A DNA stretch of 64,000 bases from Apostichopus japonicus (Eukaryota; Echinodermata; Holothuroidea; Aspidochirotida; Stichopodidae): the NCBI RefSeq assembly GCF_037975245.1, contig NC_092572.1, forward strand, positions 27,821,989 to 27,885,988. The letters are read 5' to 3'. Under the pieces are notes generated by a model, which saw only the letters and a list, made by a program, of their open reading frames with translations, ran no database searches and was not told the origin of the DNA. The position numbers and the translations under genes are program-made. Within the stretch, counting starts at the first letter, position 1; each line of letters opens with the position of its first letter. Shown here one piece after another: positions 26,245 through 39,500 of the stretch.

Positions 26245-26600
26245 ATAGTCCAAACCCAGTTGGGCCAGTGTGAAACCTAGTTCAACCCCAACAGGGCAAG
26301 TGCACCAGTCAACATAGTTCAAACCCAGTTGGGCTAGTGCAAAAACCACTGAAACCTAGTTGAAGCCAAACTGGATCAGTCCAAACATAGTTCAAATTCA
26401 GTTGGGCCTGAACAAACCCAGTTGAACATTGTGTAAACCCAGTTGAACCTAGCTCGTGTACAGCATAGCCCAGTTGGAACCCAGTAAGACCCAGTTAAAC
26501 ACAGTTAAACACAGTTAAACACAGTTAAAAACCAGTTAAACATAGTAGGCCCTAGAAGAACCTAGTTGATTTTTTAACTGGGTTCTACTGGAATTTCTAC
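26245..26600. repeat. AACCCAGTTGGGC-type short repeat cluster
   Basis: About twenty partial copies of (A)ACCCAGTT with variants ACCTAGTT, ACACAGTT and CCCAGTTGGGC, at irregular spacing of 10-35 bases. The cluster ends in the inverse word AACTGGGTT. The core is related to the CCCAACTGGG/CCCAGCTGGG words of the element at 15468-16570, so this may be a relative or a fragment of that family. Confidence 0.6.
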
Positions 26601-28191
26601 CAGGGATAGGAGCTATTATCTAAAACGTCAGCTGCTTACCATACGTCATTATACAAGTGTCCTAAGATAGTAATATTACTTCACGCGTCATTGTAAACTT
26701 GACCTAGTGTGACATGAATGGAACCCTGTAAAATGCAGAGAGCAAAAACGATATAAAAAATAGAAATTGGCGTGAGAAAACACTAGTCCTTCCAGAGGGT
26801 TGAGAAGTGAACAGGTAGTTCAAAGAAGCCGTCGACGCGCACTCCGAGGGACCTGGAGAATAAAGGAGCTGGCCAGACGTACTATTACATGACACACTGT
26901 ACAAAAGACATGACCTGGAAATCCTTCCAGGTCCCTATATACAACTTTAATTGTTAAATTATTTCTTCTCTTTTATCAGTAGTGTACATTTGGATGTACA
27001 AGGAAATCCATGTATTAAATAATATCAGTAATGTATGACATCACACGAGCGCTCCAAAGTTCATGTCTGTACAATTTTCCATGGAACGGGATTTGTGTGT
27101 TCGGGGGAAGCGCACACTGTTGTACGTGAAATGCGACAAAACAAATTGATATGCATAGGTTTCTAACACACATAATGTAGTGAATAGCAATCTAAAAGCA
27201 ATATAAGAATCTGATTTATGAAGAACATATTCCTAATTCCATATACCCTTCGAACCAACTTGCAATGTGTACGACCCTAAAAGCTACGAACGATCAGTAT
27301 CAGTTATTCAATTGTTTCAAAAGGCGGGATCTTTGGAATTGAACATGGTAACGTAACCTTTCGCAATTTAACAATTCCCGAAAGTTGGTGGTTCACTTAG
27401 TTACATAATGAATGTGGCAGCCATGCTTTTATGACATAACTTGTTAACATAATACACATAATATGGAGTTACACAACAATGAAGTGACGCCGCGGTATGA
27501 CGTCACGTCTCATGACCTAACATGGCTGGTACGTACGTCACCGTAAGAAACGTATCGTCCTAGCCTTTGTCGTCACATGTTTATTGTAAACCTACTTAAA
27601 CTATTTAGTCTTTCGTGTAACGTATACATTAGTCATACGCTGTGGGGGGGGGGGGGGGTATGCAGCAATAATTCGATATTCATAATAGTTGAATTCACAT
27701 AACTGTCGAATAATAATGGAACAAGTTGTGACAGCTGCCTAATGATAATACCTCTCTAAACTGTCCTTTCGTATCAGAGCACTCGTTTTGACTGTACAAT
27801 AGTTCATAGCCTTTATCTGGTAGAAACATGATATTCATACTGCTCATACTGTTAGTACGAGAGCTCTGAAGCGGGACATGACAGTACAGTGTAGATCAAA
27901 AATGTCCCATCTGGTGAAATGATGACACAGTTGAAGTCTACACTAAAATGATTATGCAAAATCCATTGTATGAAGATCTTAGACAATGTCTTTAATTGGA
28001 ATTAGGGCGCATTCCAGTGAAATTCGAAGCACTTCGTTTAAGTTGTTACGCTGTACAAAATCTGGTATTCGCGGCCGTAACCTGAAAATGCAGATGAATG
28101 CGGTCTTGATCTAAAACATATTAATTCGAAGCGTATATCGAACAGGGAATACCTATCTGCTACCCTACTGATACCATTTTGTTTCCAACAG
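26601..28191. other. Region without supported genes
   Basis: A 15-base G run lies at 27644-27658 and a TGACGTCA palindrome at 27499-27506. Twenty bases after the palindrome, an ATG with seven codons runs into GTAAGA, but nothing further supports it as a first exon. Confidence 0.35.
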
Positions 28192-28391
28192 CTAAGTTCC
28201 GCCGAGAGTTTCAGGCCGCCCTCTGTCCTTTCCTACAAGCCAAACAACGCACAAGAGGCTATTCCAGAGCAACACTTAACAGCCGGACTAGGCGGACGAT
28301 AAGCCGGGAATCACGCCCGTCTAGTAACACTGCCGCTCTATCCACGGAGAGTATGCGCATGTCCAATTTATCCAGATTTCCAGAATCCTAG
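28192..28391 (+). CDS. Orphan last exon resembling a rhodopsin-type GPCR C-terminal tail
   Basis: After a pyrimidine-rich tract and AG (28190-28191), 66 codons lead to TAG. The start, AKFRREFQAALCPFLQ, fits helix 8 of a class A GPCR: a basic/aromatic amphipathic helix followed by Cys, a usual palmitoylation site. The remainder is a Ser/Thr/Arg-rich tail (RTRRTISRESRPSSNTAAL) suited to receptor-kinase phosphorylation. In such receptors this follows NPxxY of TM7. No seven-helix exon was found upstream in the window, although the intron phase (one base carried in) is compatible with a spliced gene. It could be the end of a receptor with very distant or short exons, or a relic. Confidence 0.4.
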
Positions 28392-28814
28392 GAGGCGGAT
28401 GAAAATGGTCATGTGATACAATTGAATGTTCTTATCACAAGGAAGGTAACACAAAAAGTGCAGTTCTAAATTCTACGACAAGACTAGAGTATATGGTCCG
28501 GTGAATCTTAAATCTCGTTTGCTGTAATATCTTTCATGGCAACATCGTAATGTCCATGTGATCTGACAAATCAGTCGAAGATGATTCTGTACAGTAGTTC
28601 AAATATCCGAGCAAGATGTCCAAACAAAATGTCCAAACAAAATCAAAACTATAGGATTAAATGTGTCCTCCGAAAGGAAATAAGGGCGGCATTGCGGAAC
28701 TTAGCATTCGTGGAATCCGGATGTGTGACCTGATAATTTCGTAACGTAAAATAATACAAAACTATTATCAAACTGCTTATCAACTAAAGAACCTGTGTAA
28801 GAAAATGCGTACAA

Positions 28815-29190
28815 GTAAGTGGGCCTGACGTTTCGATCCTAGCAAGATCTTCTTCAGAGGCTGAATGACAAGTAACGGTAACAGAATGGGCAAATACATG
28901 CACATAATACAGGCAGGTTAATGAGCAGGGTGAACACAAAACGACAGATGTAAGAGGATTAGTAGACTAGGGATGGAGAGAAGAAAGAAACCAACAGGCC
29001 GGGGGAAGAGGAGAGGTATACATAGGAGATAAACTGTAGAGGGACAAAGTATCTCTTAAAAAGAGAAGGAAAAAGACAGACAAATGTAGAGGAAATATTG
29101 GAAGAGAGCTACGAGAAGACGGGTGACAGGGAGGGAGGGGGGGGGGGGTGGAGCAGATCCTTCTAGGATCGAAACGTCAGGCCCACTTAC
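28815..29190. mobile_element. 376-bp MITE-like element with 35-bp terminal inverted repeats
   Basis: Bases 28815-28849 and 29156-29190 are reverse complements at 33 of 35 positions. Both contain GGGCCTGACGTTTCGATCCT. The interior has no coding capacity, is purine-rich on the plus strand, and holds a 12-base G run (29137-29148). No clear target duplication was seen. Confidence 0.7.
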
Positions 29191-29744
29191 ATTTACAATA
29201 ATCGTCACGCGTAATATTTGCAATAGGGGTTCTACTCGTAATGCGTTAGGTTGGCATATAATATTTCTTTTAATAGTCTAATAAGAACTTCATGTCAGAA
29301 AACATGAACAAATGCGTGTGTTTCTAGTACGTTTTCTGCTTGCAAGCAGTCGTTTTGTTACAGATCTTTTTTCCGTTTTTGTTTTGAAAAAATCAACTTA
29401 CGTGACTCCTATCAAATGATGGTACTAACCAAATATTTAGTACATGGACTATTGTACAGTTGGTAAACAATTTCAATATAAAAAAAATATATAGTGTTGT
29501 ACTACTCCTAGTGTATATGAAGCGTTGAATGCGGTCAAGCCAAGTGTTTAAATTAGGTTTGAAAATTCGTATCTTAAAATTTGTTTTTCAGTAAATATTT
29601 ACTGACACGCTATGTAAGCAACTTACTCGTTGCCAGATAGGGATGAAATGCATTAAATCATATAGCAGAAACCGTGGAACCTGGACATTGTTGATACTTG
29701 GTTTTCAACGAAATATTGCGAAAGGTTCAACATAAATTTGTGTA
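29191..29744. other. Region without supported genes
   Basis: AT-rich sequence between the inverted-repeat element and the minisatellite; nothing recognised. Confidence 0.35.
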
Positions 29745-30275
29745 CATTAAGATCAATGGAAATTCGCGTCTCTATATGATTAACAAAGAATAGCGTAATA
29801 TTGGATCAACGAATAACGATAGGATCAACAAAGCTTCGCGTTTACTGTACGAACAATAGAGATTCACCTGGTGCAATAGGATCGGTACAGATTAGTGTTA
29901 CGATGTGTTACGATATGCTCGGGCTTCATATTAACAGCGATTAGTGCTCAGTAGCATCATATGTTCTTGTAAGATACAATGGAGGTTAACGTTTGATAGC
30001 ATCAACAGAGGTTTACGTTTGATAGCATCAACAGAGATCCGCGTATAGATAGCACGAACAAGGACTCGCATTAGATAGAAAAAGAAATTCACGAACAATA
30101 ACATCAATATATATTGGAGTTTGATTACATCAACATAGATGAGGATTTGAAAGCATCAACATAGAATCGAGTTTGATATCATCAACATATAATCGAGTTG
30201 TTTGTTATCATCAACATCGACTCGCGTTTTGATGGCAGGAAAACAGATTCGCGATTGATAGCATCAAGAGAGATT
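29745..30275. repeat. Irregular ~28-bp minisatellite (ATCAACA...TCGCGTTTGATAGC)
   Basis: Units such as GATAGCATCAACAGAG followed by TTTACGTTTGATAGC or ATCCGCGT recur with many substitutions about fifteen times. Period is 25-33 bases. CpG-containing TTCGCG words recur in an otherwise AT-rich setting. Confidence 0.55.
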
Positions 30276-30279
30276 TCCA

Positions 30280-33200
30280 TATAATGAAAGAAGTATATTT
30301 ATTAGAACTGTTATTTGTATATAGATTATTGTATATTGTGTACATAGCTGCTGTTAAGAAAACCAAATACCTTAAGAAGTATTAATAGAGTTATTTTAAT
30401 GTTACAAATTCAAAATGTGTAAACTTGTATAAAGGGAATTATTTATTTTTAAATGTTATCTCATTGGGGAAAACTTCAATCCATAAGTGTATAAAGTTAC
30501 GCTGTGCGATAGTTATATTCGGGTCGGTAATGTGGAAATCCATATCAAATTAAGGGGGTTGGGGGGGGGGGGTCTAATCACATCCCTTGTAGGTCGCCTG
30601 CGAAAATAGTGTTCTTCGTGGTAAGGATCGTCAAAATTTTAGTCCACATTATTGGGTTTTAAAGATTTCCTGTGTCACTTTTTAGCTAAAAGGTCTTAGA
30701 AACTGTATCATATAAACTACGTGACATTATTACAAAATGCGGCAATATTTTCAAGATGCGTCATGTTAGTTTAAAACGTCGAAGTTTATACCTCCTGTGT
30801 CATTCATTGGCCGTGTATGGTATACTGCCAGATTGTAGACGTGTGCAGTTTGTTCTACGTAAATTTTATGACAATCTGAATGCGACATTTGACAGTTTAA
30901 ATTGACATCCACTTAATAGATATATAGATGTGACAAGATGTAACCGTATCAAATCTTAAACAGAAATTAAAGAGTATGATTTTCAAATTTGGGCTAGAAT
31001 GAGTTACAAACCAGTGACCTCGTGGTTACCACATTACGGTCATACACTGGTTCCTCCCTAAAGTATGTAGTTCTCATAAACATGAACAAATCCCTTTCAT
31101 TCCTTTATCCCCCTGATCATAAACGTTAATAAACTGTTTAAGATTATTGCGTTTATGATATGCAAAATTATTGAAAACTTCAGTGGGTTTACATGGATAC
31201 GTGTAGGCCCTTGTAATTCCAATAGGTAACAAAATACAAATAAGAGGAATCGGAATGGATCCATTCATATTCCCAATTTGTTTGTATTAAAATGAATAAT
31301 TCAAATCTGTAGTACATTATCCCGATTAAACATTGACCACACCCCTATCTTTTCCACCTTGGTTTCTTCTATAATTGGTTGATACAGTCACCCCCTTCCC
31401 ATCCCCCACCCACCCCTTCCCTGCTCCAAACGAGACTAAGTATATTGTTATGTGTCTATTGCATATTGTTCGTTAAGAGGGGGGCAAATATTGTATTATA
31501 CAATAAATCTTTAGTACGCAACAAAAAAGTAAACCGAGTTTGTATTTCTATAAGTCATATTTTATTCAAACACGATCTGCAGGAGGTTGGATTTTCCACA
31601 TAAGGCTCTTGTGAAATTACATCTCAAGCATTGACGTTCATCCAGCTTTTACCTTTGGAGCTATCCTAAAGTTTGTGAGAATGCCATATCCATTCTCAGA
31701 TCAAATGTCTCACCAACAAACCAACAAAAAGCAAAAACGACAACCGTTCTTGTACTAAGCCATTACGGTTGTAATGCATACGAGGTTTATACAATTAGGA
31801 ATAAACATCGAAAATATCTTGTAGAGTTGATGATGGATTTAAAGACAACATATCACCTTCACTTCGGGATTTATTGTATTTACAATTGGCGCTACATAAA
31901 GTGTATGGTAGACATGGATACCTCACGATTCCAGTTATTGATTAAAAGACTTTCACTTGTTGAGCTCTGCTGACTGAAATGACCCTTGACATGCAATTTA
32001 CAACACAACTCGAGACGGTGGATCTACAACGTACCGTCATACATAAGGTCATTCAAGTTATAGTTTTTGTTGTCCTTTTATTTATTAAGGTGGATGTAAC
32101 GGTCGTGGCAAAACGAAAATGAAGACGGTTTCGTACAGAAGTCACCGCAATTTATTATACTCCGCAGTCGCACATATAGACTCCATGACTCCGTAAAACT
32201 ATCGAAATACAAAAATAGAAAACTTACAGTACTAAATACAACATTTTTATAGTTTGTTTCTTGGTACAAATAAAACTACACAAATTTCACTATTGCACAA
32301 ACATGAACCAGCAAACACACACGAAGAAAGCTTTTAACTTATAATATATGAACACCAAAATACCTCTTTAGCCCTTTAACATCGAGAACATCAAGAAACC
32401 ATTACGAACTATTACGACTGCATTACATTACTGTACGTGGCAATACTCTCCAACCATTTCGCAAGTAATCTCAGATTTCTGGTAAGTTAAGTATCCTGGC
32501 TAGACGCAACCAACGCCAGTAGTCCTTTTCCCGTGTGCGCCCAATATATGTATATATATATATATCAAAGGACATTGAAAAGGACTTATTACGTAACACA
32601 AATCACAAGGGTTCAACAAGCCAATCACGAAAGGACCTCGTTCAAACATGTGCGAATAATTATGCAGCTGAATCTAAACAATTTGAGGTATGGACAAACA
32701 AAGTTACACCAAATGTTATGTAACAGACAACAATACGAAAACACGCAAAATACATTTCACTACAGTGGATCTACATACTAAATATGTAAGAATGTTCACG
32801 ATATTTCAGACAACATACAATGTATGAAGTTCATTCACGCTTTACTATTATATAGTGGACTCAAACCTTGAGTTACATTGACCTTGAAGGACCCTTAACC
32901 TCCATAAAAAGGCATAGGGTGGGTTTACTTACAAGTAGTTCTCAACTACTGCACATGATTTTACAGGCCTATCTCTCCATTCCATTTGTTCATTTTGTTC
33001 ACCTGATTACATGAGCAAATAAAAGTTATAACGTTACATAACTTACAACCAAGACTTTTACCAGAAAGTAGCATTTGCTATACTAGATTAAATTCTCGGC
33101 AAATCTTGACAGAAGCTTAGCAAACCTCATTAAACAGATATGCACAAAATGCAGTTAAGTGGTTTTGACGGTGTAATTAGCGTCATCTTTTATCTTCTGA

Positions 33201-36200
33201 TATCTAAAGGTTCCTGACAAGAGATAGCATGCCTACAAGACAACGCGAGATTGTGCTTTGTTTCATTGGAATCATTGATTTCTACTATAACATCTGCGAT
33301 GTTGCAATGCAGTTAATTTGACTTTGCAAAGTGACTTTCACCTCCTACTACACCATGAAATACAACATTCAATGTTGCTGAGTGTGTAGGAATAAGCCAA
33401 GTTTACATATCGCTGCTTGTCCTAATTATGTCCTCTTCCAAATTATTGAAGCTTGCGAGTAACTCCCATATTTCATACCATTGGAAGAAAAACACAACTC
33501 TGCCTTGAACTGAAATGACCTTTGACCCCCTTTCCCACTCATTACTGAAACAAGGCAAAGTTCCATCAAACAAACCTATTGTTACTGGAAGACTATATCT
33601 AAAGTATTGCTTTTGTTGTAAACTTCAAGCAGTTATCAATTGAGTAACACATCGAAATTGACTTCAACCATATTAATACACAATATTACCAAACACTGTA
33701 ATAACCCTTAACCTTATCATACAGCAGTAAAAACATTTCCAACCATTGTGATTGACAGAGTAAATCATTATGATATAACACTGTGATATTCCTTGACCGT
33801 ATTGAGTACTGTTAATGGGAGTTCGAGTACAAAGATCTGGTTGAGCTTTGAACCAATGGCATGTATTATCTTAATCAACTTTGTTTTACATATCATCAAA
33901 CTCAAGGTAACTTGCGACCAATTTGATGTACTTTGTTTGGTGCCCTCTACTAACTGAAATATTTAATACACCTGGTTTGCCCCTCACTGTGAACAAGCCT
34001 CCAGAGAAATGGTACATTGATGCCCCATTCCAATCAGCCATTGCCAGAAATATCCACCTGGAAGAGATTAAGACCCATGGACAAGATGTTGTAAAGTAGT
34101 TCATATTTGGACCTGCCTCGACCACAAATGACCCTCGATTTATTTTTGACAGATTAATAAGGCCACTAACATAGGCAACAACTTGGAAAACCTTCTTCAG
34201 GATTGCAATATGATTGCTAGCAAATGACATTAGAACCGATGTTCACAGAAATATATAAAGACACGATTGTTACGGCATAAGCTTCATTGACAATGCTAAT
34301 TAAGCTACAGACAATAATACTAGTACATATGATGAGGGTTTCTTATATGGGTTATGTGATTAATCTTTTGTTTGCAAAAGCAGATATATTTTTTACAGTG
34401 TTTTCATTAACCTAGCCGTTTGATAAAACCAAGTGACATTTCATCTCGTTTATTTCTATCATTAAATCACAATAACATACATCAATTTATTAATACCAAT
34501 TAGGCAGTAGGACCAAAAGTAAGATAACTAAAAAGGAAAATGATTGGGTTCATTTATGTAAAATAGAGCCTCCACAAACCAAATAAGAAATATGTCCGAG
34601 ATTCATCGCTCGTGACATCATTTTTACAATCTTTTCAGTTTCATGAAATCAAATTTCCTTCGTCCACCAATAAGTACAACATTGTTCACTTTCTCATAAT
34701 GGAGCAGCTTAGTATTAAAATATGTAATTCTTCTAAAGTTCAATTCTTGATATAACCTCTTTACAAGTTCTTCATATTTTTGCCTCTGCGGACCTGAAAT
34801 GACTTTTGAAAATAAGCTTCTTGAATAAAGAGTATCAACATTCTAAATATGAGATTCATTCAATATTGCCTTCTTGAGATATCGTGTTTTTAAGATCTTT
34901 AGCTTCTGATCTCTGCTGACCTCAAGTGAAAGTTGACATCCAATGATAACAATAGAAGTTCATCTAATTAATTATAGAGCAAATAAACACTAAATATGAC
35001 ATTCATCCAAGGCTGTATTCTTATTGTATGGTATGTACAATTTACAAAGTTTTCACATTTCGCCTCTGCTGAGTCCAAATGACCTTTTACCTCCACTTTT
35101 AACAAAATGCTTGACATCAACAACGATTATCCACAAGGAAAGTTTGGGGCCATGCAGTCTCATCGTGTTTACAAGCATGATATCGCACACAGTTGCCCGT
35201 CACTATACTTGATTACATATTACGACAAAACGAAGAATATGAAACCCACAAAGGTGTAAAATATCTTCCACTTGCATGTTGATTACTGTGTGACACAAAG
35301 TGTGTGTTTAAACAAATACAGGTATATTATTGTAGACTTGTTATACTGAATATTACAACATGAACATAATTAGGCTATCATTATTAATGTAAACCTAAGA
35401 TGTATGAACAAAGAACTTGCTTCTTAACACCATAACGTTCCCACTAGCTAAAGATAGGATGATTGGAATGTAACTGGAAGCTATTGACTAATAGTAGGTC
35501 TACTGGGTATAATGTGCTTGCAAATAAAAACAGTGTAAGGACAATCCATGTTATACACCATATGTATTAATATATGCTTCACAGTGATAATAAACACATC
35601 CTGTAACCATCAATGGTCTTTGCAATGTTCTTTGAAATGCATTCTGTAAAGTGTTAGATAATTCATAGTTCTACGGAATTTTCCTTTACAACATGTTATC
35701 AACCATAACATTTATATAGTACACAACAGAAACATGAACTCTGAATGTTCTTTTCTCCCATCAGACTTACTATGTAAAGGAGGACAGCACATTACCAACT
35801 TGCTATTACCACTTGCACATACTTGTTTATATGATACTGACAACCGTGGGCTACGTACAACACTACATACAATGGAATCGGAAAATTCTCTGATAGTATT
35901 TAAGAGGCACACTGGCAAATTGACACATTGAATAAAAAATATATGTAAACAAAATATTAACCGAGCAATTCTATCATGGAAAAATGATGTGTTAAAAAAC
36001 TCCTAGTTGATCGCATTGTGTATATGACAACAACCAAATTCCCAGTCTTCTTGTCGTTATAACCAACATGCCTTCATTATCTCCTTTGCTGAACTGATTG
36101 CTATTGTGGTAATTATACTGTATTAAAGTCCTCCTCCTCCTCCTTCTTCTCCCATATTTAGTCATTGTAACTGTAACATATACTTTGTTGTACATTCAGT

Positions 36201-36320
36201 AGTACTGCAGTATATATTTGCTACAAATGCTGGTGATTTTCCGGTGATGTTAATGAAGTCAGTGGTTGCTACCAGTTTCTACAACAAACATTGCATTCGT
36301 CATACTTGCAGGTAGAGTAG
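30280..36320. other. Gene-poor region with dispersed repeats
   Basis: No spliced gene was recognised. A G run lies at 30561-30572 and a TATATA microsatellite near 32547-32566. Several diverged copies of the TGACCTTTGACC repeat lie at about 31960-32000, 32870-32960, 33470-33560, 33890-34170 and 34780-35110. The 114-codon minus frame at 34230-33886 overlaps such a repeat and is not called. Confidence 0.4.
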
Positions 36321-36324
36321 GTCT

Positions 36325-36548
36325 TTAGACCGGTCTGATGTCAAACTTCCTGATAACTCCTTCAGATGAGAGCCTGGGGAGTTGCCCTGGGTTCATACCA
36401 ACATCCCTGTATCCCATATTCAGATAGCAGCTTTATGTAGATGGGTTTTCCTGACAATAACTTTCGGTCAAAATATCAGAAGCTGGTTCTTCAAAATAGC
36501 AGTACTCTATTGCCACAGAGGTTGTACATTGTGTCCCTTGGATTAAAT
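36325..36548 (-). pseudogene. Coding-like block with an in-frame stop, unknown family
   Basis: One minus-strand frame stays open from an AG at 36550-36549 to TAA at 36325, except for a single TAA at 36433-36435. Before the stop it reads Cys-rich (CTTSVAIEYCYFEEPAS, ESYCQENPST). After it, MGYRDVGMNPGQLPRLSSEG and then a natural-looking end. The other two frames close quickly. I do not recognise it. It may be the decayed last exon of a gene whose earlier exons lie at higher coordinates, or chance openness. Confidence 0.25.
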
Positions 36549-36559
36549 CTCAGGCATAA

Positions 36560-39500
36560 ATTAATTGGTGACAAGATTGCCACATGAAGTCCTTTCCTTT
36601 AGATTCAAAGTCTGTATCTTTACTACAATATTTTGATCCCCTTCAAATCTTGTATAGAGATAGCTTTAAGTCAATTGTTCACACACACACTTTATCTATT
36701 GACCTCAAAGTTACAACAGATTTGGGTATTATGTTAATTTTCAGTACTGTGATAGATCACAGAGTTCATGACTAACAATTCTGATGTGTAACATTCTTAA
36801 TCCCTTAACGAGCATCCTTGGAGCAAAACTTTAGATATTATAGGTCTGTTGGATGGACTGGACTCCAAGTTGACATGTTGCTCTCCTGATTGTATCGAAT
36901 TAAAAGCTGTATATGGAAAAAAAAAAACAGTTTATAACAAAAATCATTCATTTCAAATCGATTAATTTCACAGTCTTTTGTCAGTTTGGTTCAAGTTTCC
37001 ATTTAGTGATTATTCACTTCTATGTCGAATTATACATCTAGTACATTGTACAACATTTATTAAGATACGCTAAGATAACACATTCAATTTGTAAAATTAA
37101 ACTACACATTTATAATAAGGATGATCACAGTTGGTCCATCATCAGAGCTTCACTGCAGAGAAAACGATCCTTTTTATCTGAAGTTGGTTATTGAGTACAG
37201 TTATTGCAGCCAATTTCAATTATATTAAACCATTTCCACTATTTTTATTAATAATGAAACAAAGAAAAGAAAGTATGAAACCATCATTCCAATGATGGAT
37301 TTCCAACTTATTTATCGAACTGCCCTGGAAAAAGAATGTTATTTCAGCAAATGACCTAAATGTCAGGTAGATTACCAATTCTGTTTCTATATCCTGATTC
37401 TTAACTTTGTAATGATATACTGATTTTGTCATTGTAGACTGTCTGATATAGAGAAGATGCTCAATACCCATCTATAGAGACGACAGTCACTAGGTGGGCT
37501 CTAGTTTAGATGGCTGTTCCCTGTGGAGGGTGGTGCCAGGTCTGGGATAGCCAATCTGCATAAGCTTTTAACGCCATAGTCTCCTGTTTACTTTTCCAGA
37601 TTGTGCTTATTTATCTGTCAAACAAAAGTTACTATCTGTTTTGCCTACCCTTATTCCAGTTTATCTATATTTCCATAATGATATCACTTTTCCACAAACG
37701 TTTAACCTACCAGAAGGTCAACCTGGATCACATTCCTACACACCCAATCAATCAATTTTTACTGTTTACTTGCTATTTCTGACTATCTGACTTGAGATTG
37801 ATTTCAGATATACTAACTGGTATCAAAACACCAATCAAATCCAGACTGCTAACTTAATACAGAGTAAATAAAAAAAGGTTGCAAAATAAGTCCAAGAGAA
37901 ACAAAATTATAAACTTATTCCCACATTTTAAATGGATATTGAGGTCACGAACAATGTAAAACCTATATGAAAATTAAAAAAATGCTCCACTGTTTCATAA
38001 TTGGTTAATTGCGAAAAATCATTTCTATTTCTTGTCTCTCAATCAAGATATGGCTGATTAATTCACTTGACTGATTGTAACCTACTTTGACTGGCTGAAC
38101 CCTTGATTCTTCCCTGGAGTGGCGGTACCACTGCGATGTAAAATATTCTTCAAAAGCTCTCCTTGTTAAAATCTTCTTAGAGATTTATCTTTTGAAATGT
38201 GATATATTTTCTGAATGTCTCCATTTTTAGATAGAAACGATATTTTTCCTCTGTAGAAAAAGGGAGTTAAATATTGTATAACAAGAAAAAGAGGAAGATT
38301 CTAGCTAAATTTCAATTTCATCGTCATAAACTCAGCTGTAAGCAGCCTGTATTTACACAAAAATACCTTCCAAATGTCAAATTCTGGCTATACAAAGAGC
38401 TACAAGAATGTTGTATAAATCTAAAGATGCAGAAAATTCGTATATCAACTAGAGTATATTAACTTGAAATATTGCTTTCATAGTTCCTTTTAGTTCTATG
38501 TATTGCATTTCTGTCATGTTGTCTTATTTTCTTAGTACAGAAATTGATTGGTACCAGTTCAGTGTCTTAATGAGCTACTGTATCATTCTCAGTAACGAGT
38601 CACTAGGTGTGGGGGGGGGTGTCAATATACATGTTGGGAATTAGAGAAATATAAATAAAAACACAGCAGGCTTCATTTACTTGGTTGAGTGCATATATAG
38701 AACCAGAATGAAAACATTCCATGGTTCCTTGCTGCTGCTCATTGATTAACAGGGAACACTCCAAGTATGTAATAATGAAGCATCTCCTGAAGTTATGTGT
38801 ACAAATTGTTGTTACCAAAATAATGCTAGCCAGGGCTCTTTATAAATATGAATGAACCATGCATTGTATTAGCACACATCAGCATGTGTCTGCCATCTAC
38901 AAATATCACTGAACCAATTTTGAAGATCAAACATATGATTTCTACATAAGGAACTGCAATTTGATAAATAATCCCTCATCCGATACTCATCATTAGTCAT
39001 GTCATGAGCACAAAAAACAATTAGGTTCACCTATTCACTAAAAATTGTAATGGTCAATAATTGCCTTGTGAAGTTATTAATCATACACACTTGTAACCGT
39101 AATATTGTAAAGCCACACTTCCTCAAAAATACAGTTATCATATTGGAACCCACATTGCCATTTGTAGGCAACCTACCAATAACATACTCATGTTTGAAGA
39201 AACTGTGACTAATGATTGTCAAGTTATTACAATTTGAATATTTTGCCATTTCATCCTATGACCTCATTAATATTCATGATATGAGCACTGTGGACCACTC
39301 ACCCATCAAGTAAGGCATTCATCAATCATTCCCTAGTGAAGTTATCATGCATACAAACTTAAGTGTCACACACATACACACTCACGCATGTAAACACACA
39401 CAGGCCGACCTGACTACAAAGGTTCTTGATTTCAGCAAGGAGCCAAAAACAGTATCTGTAAAACATACATAAAACATACATTTCATATGATACTTCTTTT

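Noticed and set aside
27499-27506. TGACGTCA (CRE-like) palindromes here and at 63633-63640
   Set aside because: An eight-base palindrome is expected about once per 65 kb by chance; two are not evidence of regulation without a mapped promoter.
33886-34230. 114-codon minus-strand frame
   Set aside because: It overlaps a copy of the dispersed TGACCT-type repeat and has no recognisable domain or splice borders.
39420-39480. Further minus-strand exon downstream of the saposin-like exon
   Set aside because: The sequence matches the GGTTCCTTGCT part of the dispersed repeat and ends in a low-complexity CA tract.
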